Origin: Harmonia axyridis
Taxonomy: Eukaryota > Arthropoda > Insecta > Coleoptera > Coccinellidae
Direction of reading: 5' to 3'
Length of the DNA stretch: 64,000 nucleotides
Assembly: GCF_914767665.1 (NCBI RefSeq)
Contig: NC_059503.1
Span: 12,834,001-12,898,000 of the forward strand
Part shown: positions 61,202 through 64,000 of the stretch, piece after piece
Numbering within the stretch: the first letter of the stretch is position 1
Layout of the letters: each line of letters begins with the position of its first letter
The notes under the pieces: generated by a model
Seen by the model: the letters and a program-made list of their open reading frames with translations, nothing else
Told to the model about the DNA's origin: nothing
The model's database searches: none
Program-made: the position numbers and the translations under genes

Positions 61202-63803
61202 TCAACCCATGTGACCAGTTTGCCTATGGTGCCTCTTTAAAGAAGATTTGTCGGTAAAGGTCTTATCGCATTCTTGACACTTGAAAGTTTTACCAGTATG
61301 AGTAACGAGATGCCGGCTCAAACCAGACGCATGGCAGAAAATTTTAGGACATAGGGAACAATAATGCAGTTGGATATCACTCTCGTCTGTTACAACGTGG
61401 CTACGTAAATGTACTCGAAGTGGTTCCTGCAAAAAAAAAAAAGGAAGTTGAACTAGTTTTTGAACCTTGTGAAATTGTGTTTTGATAGCCCCCTGTTATG
61501 AAAATAATGAATATACACGAGAAAATATGTAACACTAACCTTCTGTGTGAAACCCTTGGGACAATGAGGACAGTTATAGGGTTTTTGCCCTGTGTGCGTC
61601 ATAAGATGCCTGAATAAAATTTCCTTTTGTGCGAAACTCTTTTGACAAACTTCACACTGGAATGGTCTCTCCCCTGTATGAATCCTTTCGTGGCGTGTAA
61701 GTGCTGATTTTGTTGGGAACCACTTTTCACATATTCCGCAACTGAATCCCCGTTGTTGCATGTGCACAGATTCATGTCGTCTTAATTGGATTCTCCGGGA
61801 AAATGATTTTGGACAATTTGGACACCTTTGTAGGAAAAAACAATATTGTTAAGATTCCCAATTCTAGGAATTAAAACATCTTAATGTTTGATATCCAACT
61901 ATGAAGAAAGTACTAATAATCAATTATTTACAAAGAATTGTTAAAGGAATTGCCAAAATTCTTTTTAATGCTAACTTGGCACAGTTGTCCTCAATTAGTT
62001 TGTAATTTTGGCACTTTATATCAAATGCATAATACATATTTTGTCATTGATTAATTTCTGGTACTTTTTAACTTAGTTCTGTTTAAATAGTAGATAAAGA
62101 AGTTCTTACTTAAAGATTTCCAATTCTCCATCATCATTCTTCTTTTCTTCAGGAATAGATGGAGGAATAATTTCAGGAGCATCTTCAGTCATCAATTCCA
62201 TAATAATTACAGATCCATCTTCAGTGGTTATTTCAACTTGTGTGCTCTTTCCTTCTGAATTATTCACTTTCAGTTGAATTTGTCCGCTTAGTTTTAATTC
62301 TTAAATATAAGTGAAGAAACAATTATCAGTAAAGTGTATGTACAGACTAGGTTACAAAAACTTGAGTATAAACATATAATATTGGAAAGGTCATAAATAT
62401 GAATTTAAGAATGAAAGATAAATAGAAGGATGATAACAAATGAGAAAATATAATAAGAGAATTATTTTTTCTGTTACCTGGTTGTGATGCTAAAGTGGCC
62501 TTAACAGCATCAGCAATTGCATCTAGATTATTATCGTCTAATCCTTGTTGATTCTCATTATCAATTATGAAAATATTAGAATTATTTTCTGTATTATCTT
62601 CTTCTACACCTTTCTTTTGTTCTGATCCTTCTAATGTACATGCATTCTTGTTGATGAATTCCACTTCTGAAGGCAGAGTTATGTTTTCAGGATCATCATT
62701 TTCATCAGGAGGTTGGATATAGGTCACCTAAATAAATAAAAATTATTAAGCTCATAATAATCTTAAAATGATTCAGTTCTTTGACTGTTATATTTTATAA
62801 GCTAGTTTTTATTAATAACGTACTTGACCTATTCCCATTAAATCATCTTCTCCTTTTGCATTAGAATTTTCAGAGGTAGATTGAGATTTAGATTGTGGTG
62901 TTTCTGGGTCATTTGGCTCTTGAACTGTTTCTTCCATTTCCTGATCTTCATCTTCATATTCAATTTCATTATCATCTTCTTTACTGAAATCTTTAACGAG
63001 ATGTCTTAGTTTGGAATCTGTACTTTCACACTTTTTCCGAAAATTGAAAAATGTTGAGATCTGAAATTTGCATGGGTGGCATATTTTATTTGGAAGACCA
63101 TCACCTTCCAAAATCTATAATATTGAAAAAAAAAAAGATGAGATCAATATTATAAACATAGTTTTTCAAATTTAAATGCAATCTTGTGAACCTCAATATT
63201 GTAGACATTTCACATTTTATCCAAAACTAAAATAAAACTCACAGCAAGACTTCAAAAGGCATAATATTCAAGGTGTACAGAGAAATGTTGTGTAGAGATT
63301 AACTTTTGTTAAATTTCATTTAATACTGAATTTTTATCAAGTAAAGGCCAAATTTATCAAATAAAAAATTATAGAATTGATACATTTCCATTAAAAAAAT
63401 TACAATCCAAACAATCAAATTGTTTAAATAGTTTTTACATTAAATTCAGTCATTTTACAGCATTCTAAAAGTTAAATCTCAGAAAATTTTTTAGTAAATA
63501 TCAAAATTTACTAAGAAATCTTTTTTCAAATTCATGAAATGCCTGGAATTGTCACATAAAGTTATAAAACAGGAACCATGAATTTCGCAGGTTCCTTGAA
63601 TATTTATAGAATAAAAATTATGAACTCGCCTCCAAAGAAACACAAGACAAAATTCTCAGAGTTAGAGGGATTGGATCATCTTTAGCAAAAATTGACACCA
63701 ATTCATTCTCTTTGTTCATACACAGTCTACATAATTCATTCAAATCTACAATAACTTCTTCCTCTTGGATATCGCTAGCTTTTTTCCTGCTGTATGTTTT
63801 CAT
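61202..63803 (-). CDS. ZAD-type C2H2 zinc-finger transcription factor
   Basis: Six minus-strand exons (63803-63630, 63114-62824, 62727-62478, 62299-62110, 61825-61540, 61426-61202) give 471 aa in phase. The N-terminal ZAD has C25-x2-C28 and C70-x2-C73, which coordinate zinc and mediate dimerisation in this insect-expanded family. A long acidic linker (DDNEIEYEDEDQEMEE) follows. Six C2H2 fingers then run from about residue 303 to 471, with typical TGERPF/TGQKPY linkers; finger 4 is split by intron 5. It is presumably a nuclear DNA-binding regulator with unknown targets. Intron 1 appears to use a GC donor (GAG|GCGAGT), the only choice that keeps frame with the next exon. I cannot assign it to a specific named ZAD gene. 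Confidence 0.92.
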
Positions 63804-64000
63804 TTTGAATTCTCAAAACAAGAGATTGAATTAAAGGTAAATCAGTTTCCTACAATTTGCACTATTCTTGATGACAAACGTATTTTGTCGTTCACTACTT
63901 TATCTGACGCTAACAGTAATGGCGGTTCATGACTGCCCATAGAATAAAATAGTTAGGTCGGTAAGTCTATGGGTCGATAATCGGTATCAAGGTTCTTTTA
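63804..64000. promoter_or_regulatory. Upstream region of the ZAD zinc-finger gene
   Basis: This is the sequence above the ATG to the window end. It is less AT-rich near 63895-63990 and includes GGCGGTTCATGACTG and TCGATAATCGGTATC. It is a plausible promoter by position; no specific element can be asserted. Confidence 0.25.

Noticed and set aside
61202..61767. Tandem zinc fingers as two separate small genes
   Set aside because: The pieces join in phase through a GTTAGT donor and GCAG acceptor within finger 4 and continue to the ZAD exon.

Overview
This is nuclear DNA from an insect. It is AT-rich, genes have short exons with GT-AG introns, and every recognisable protein has a clear insect relative (Moesin, Sply, P5cr, a KChIP-type calcium sensor, a ZAD zinc-finger protein). 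The protein wording and repeat style suggest a beetle, but that is only an inference. Six protein-coding genes can be reconstructed. All of the multi-exon models keep phase across every junction.

Layout, left to right. (1) A minus-strand KChIP-like calcium sensor has four exons spread over 3.9-12.4 kb, with large introns holding transposon remnants. (2) A transposon cluster lies at 13.5-18.6 kb. It includes a mariner element split by a hAT-type element with a perfect 8-bp target duplication, and that hAT element itself carries remains of a second, different mariner. (3) Two compact minus-strand metabolic genes follow: sphingosine-1-phosphate lyase (Sply, 8 exons, 19.1-24.9 kb) and single-exon pyrroline-5-carboxylate reductase (25.7-26.6 kb). 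(4) Moesin, the only ERM gene here, occupies 28.6-57.8 kb on the minus strand. Its 3' exons are tight, but introns 1 and 2 are 11-15 kb long and packed with foldback elements, mariners and P-like elements. It has two alternative first coding exons (MPKS and MVSGKL, both phase 0) and a likely 99-nt alternative exon encoding an acidic Ser/Asp-rich segment. (5) An NKRF-like G-patch/R3H gene lies on the plus strand (59.5-60.4 kb). (6) It is convergent with a ZAD-C2H2 zinc-finger gene on the minus strand (61.2-63.8 kb).

The most distinctive content is mobile DNA. Four copies of a roughly 580-bp element share about 30-bp terminal inverted repeats, a 13-bp subterminal inverted repeat and a short reading frame that starts like a THAP domain; two copies keep perfect 8-bp target duplications. 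This is the architecture of P elements, so I interpret them as a non-autonomous P-superfamily family. At least five unrelated foldback (long inverted repeat) elements are also present. The genes are ordinary housekeeping, cytoskeletal and signalling genes that do not form a shared pathway. No bacterial-type operon, CRISPR or phage content was seen.
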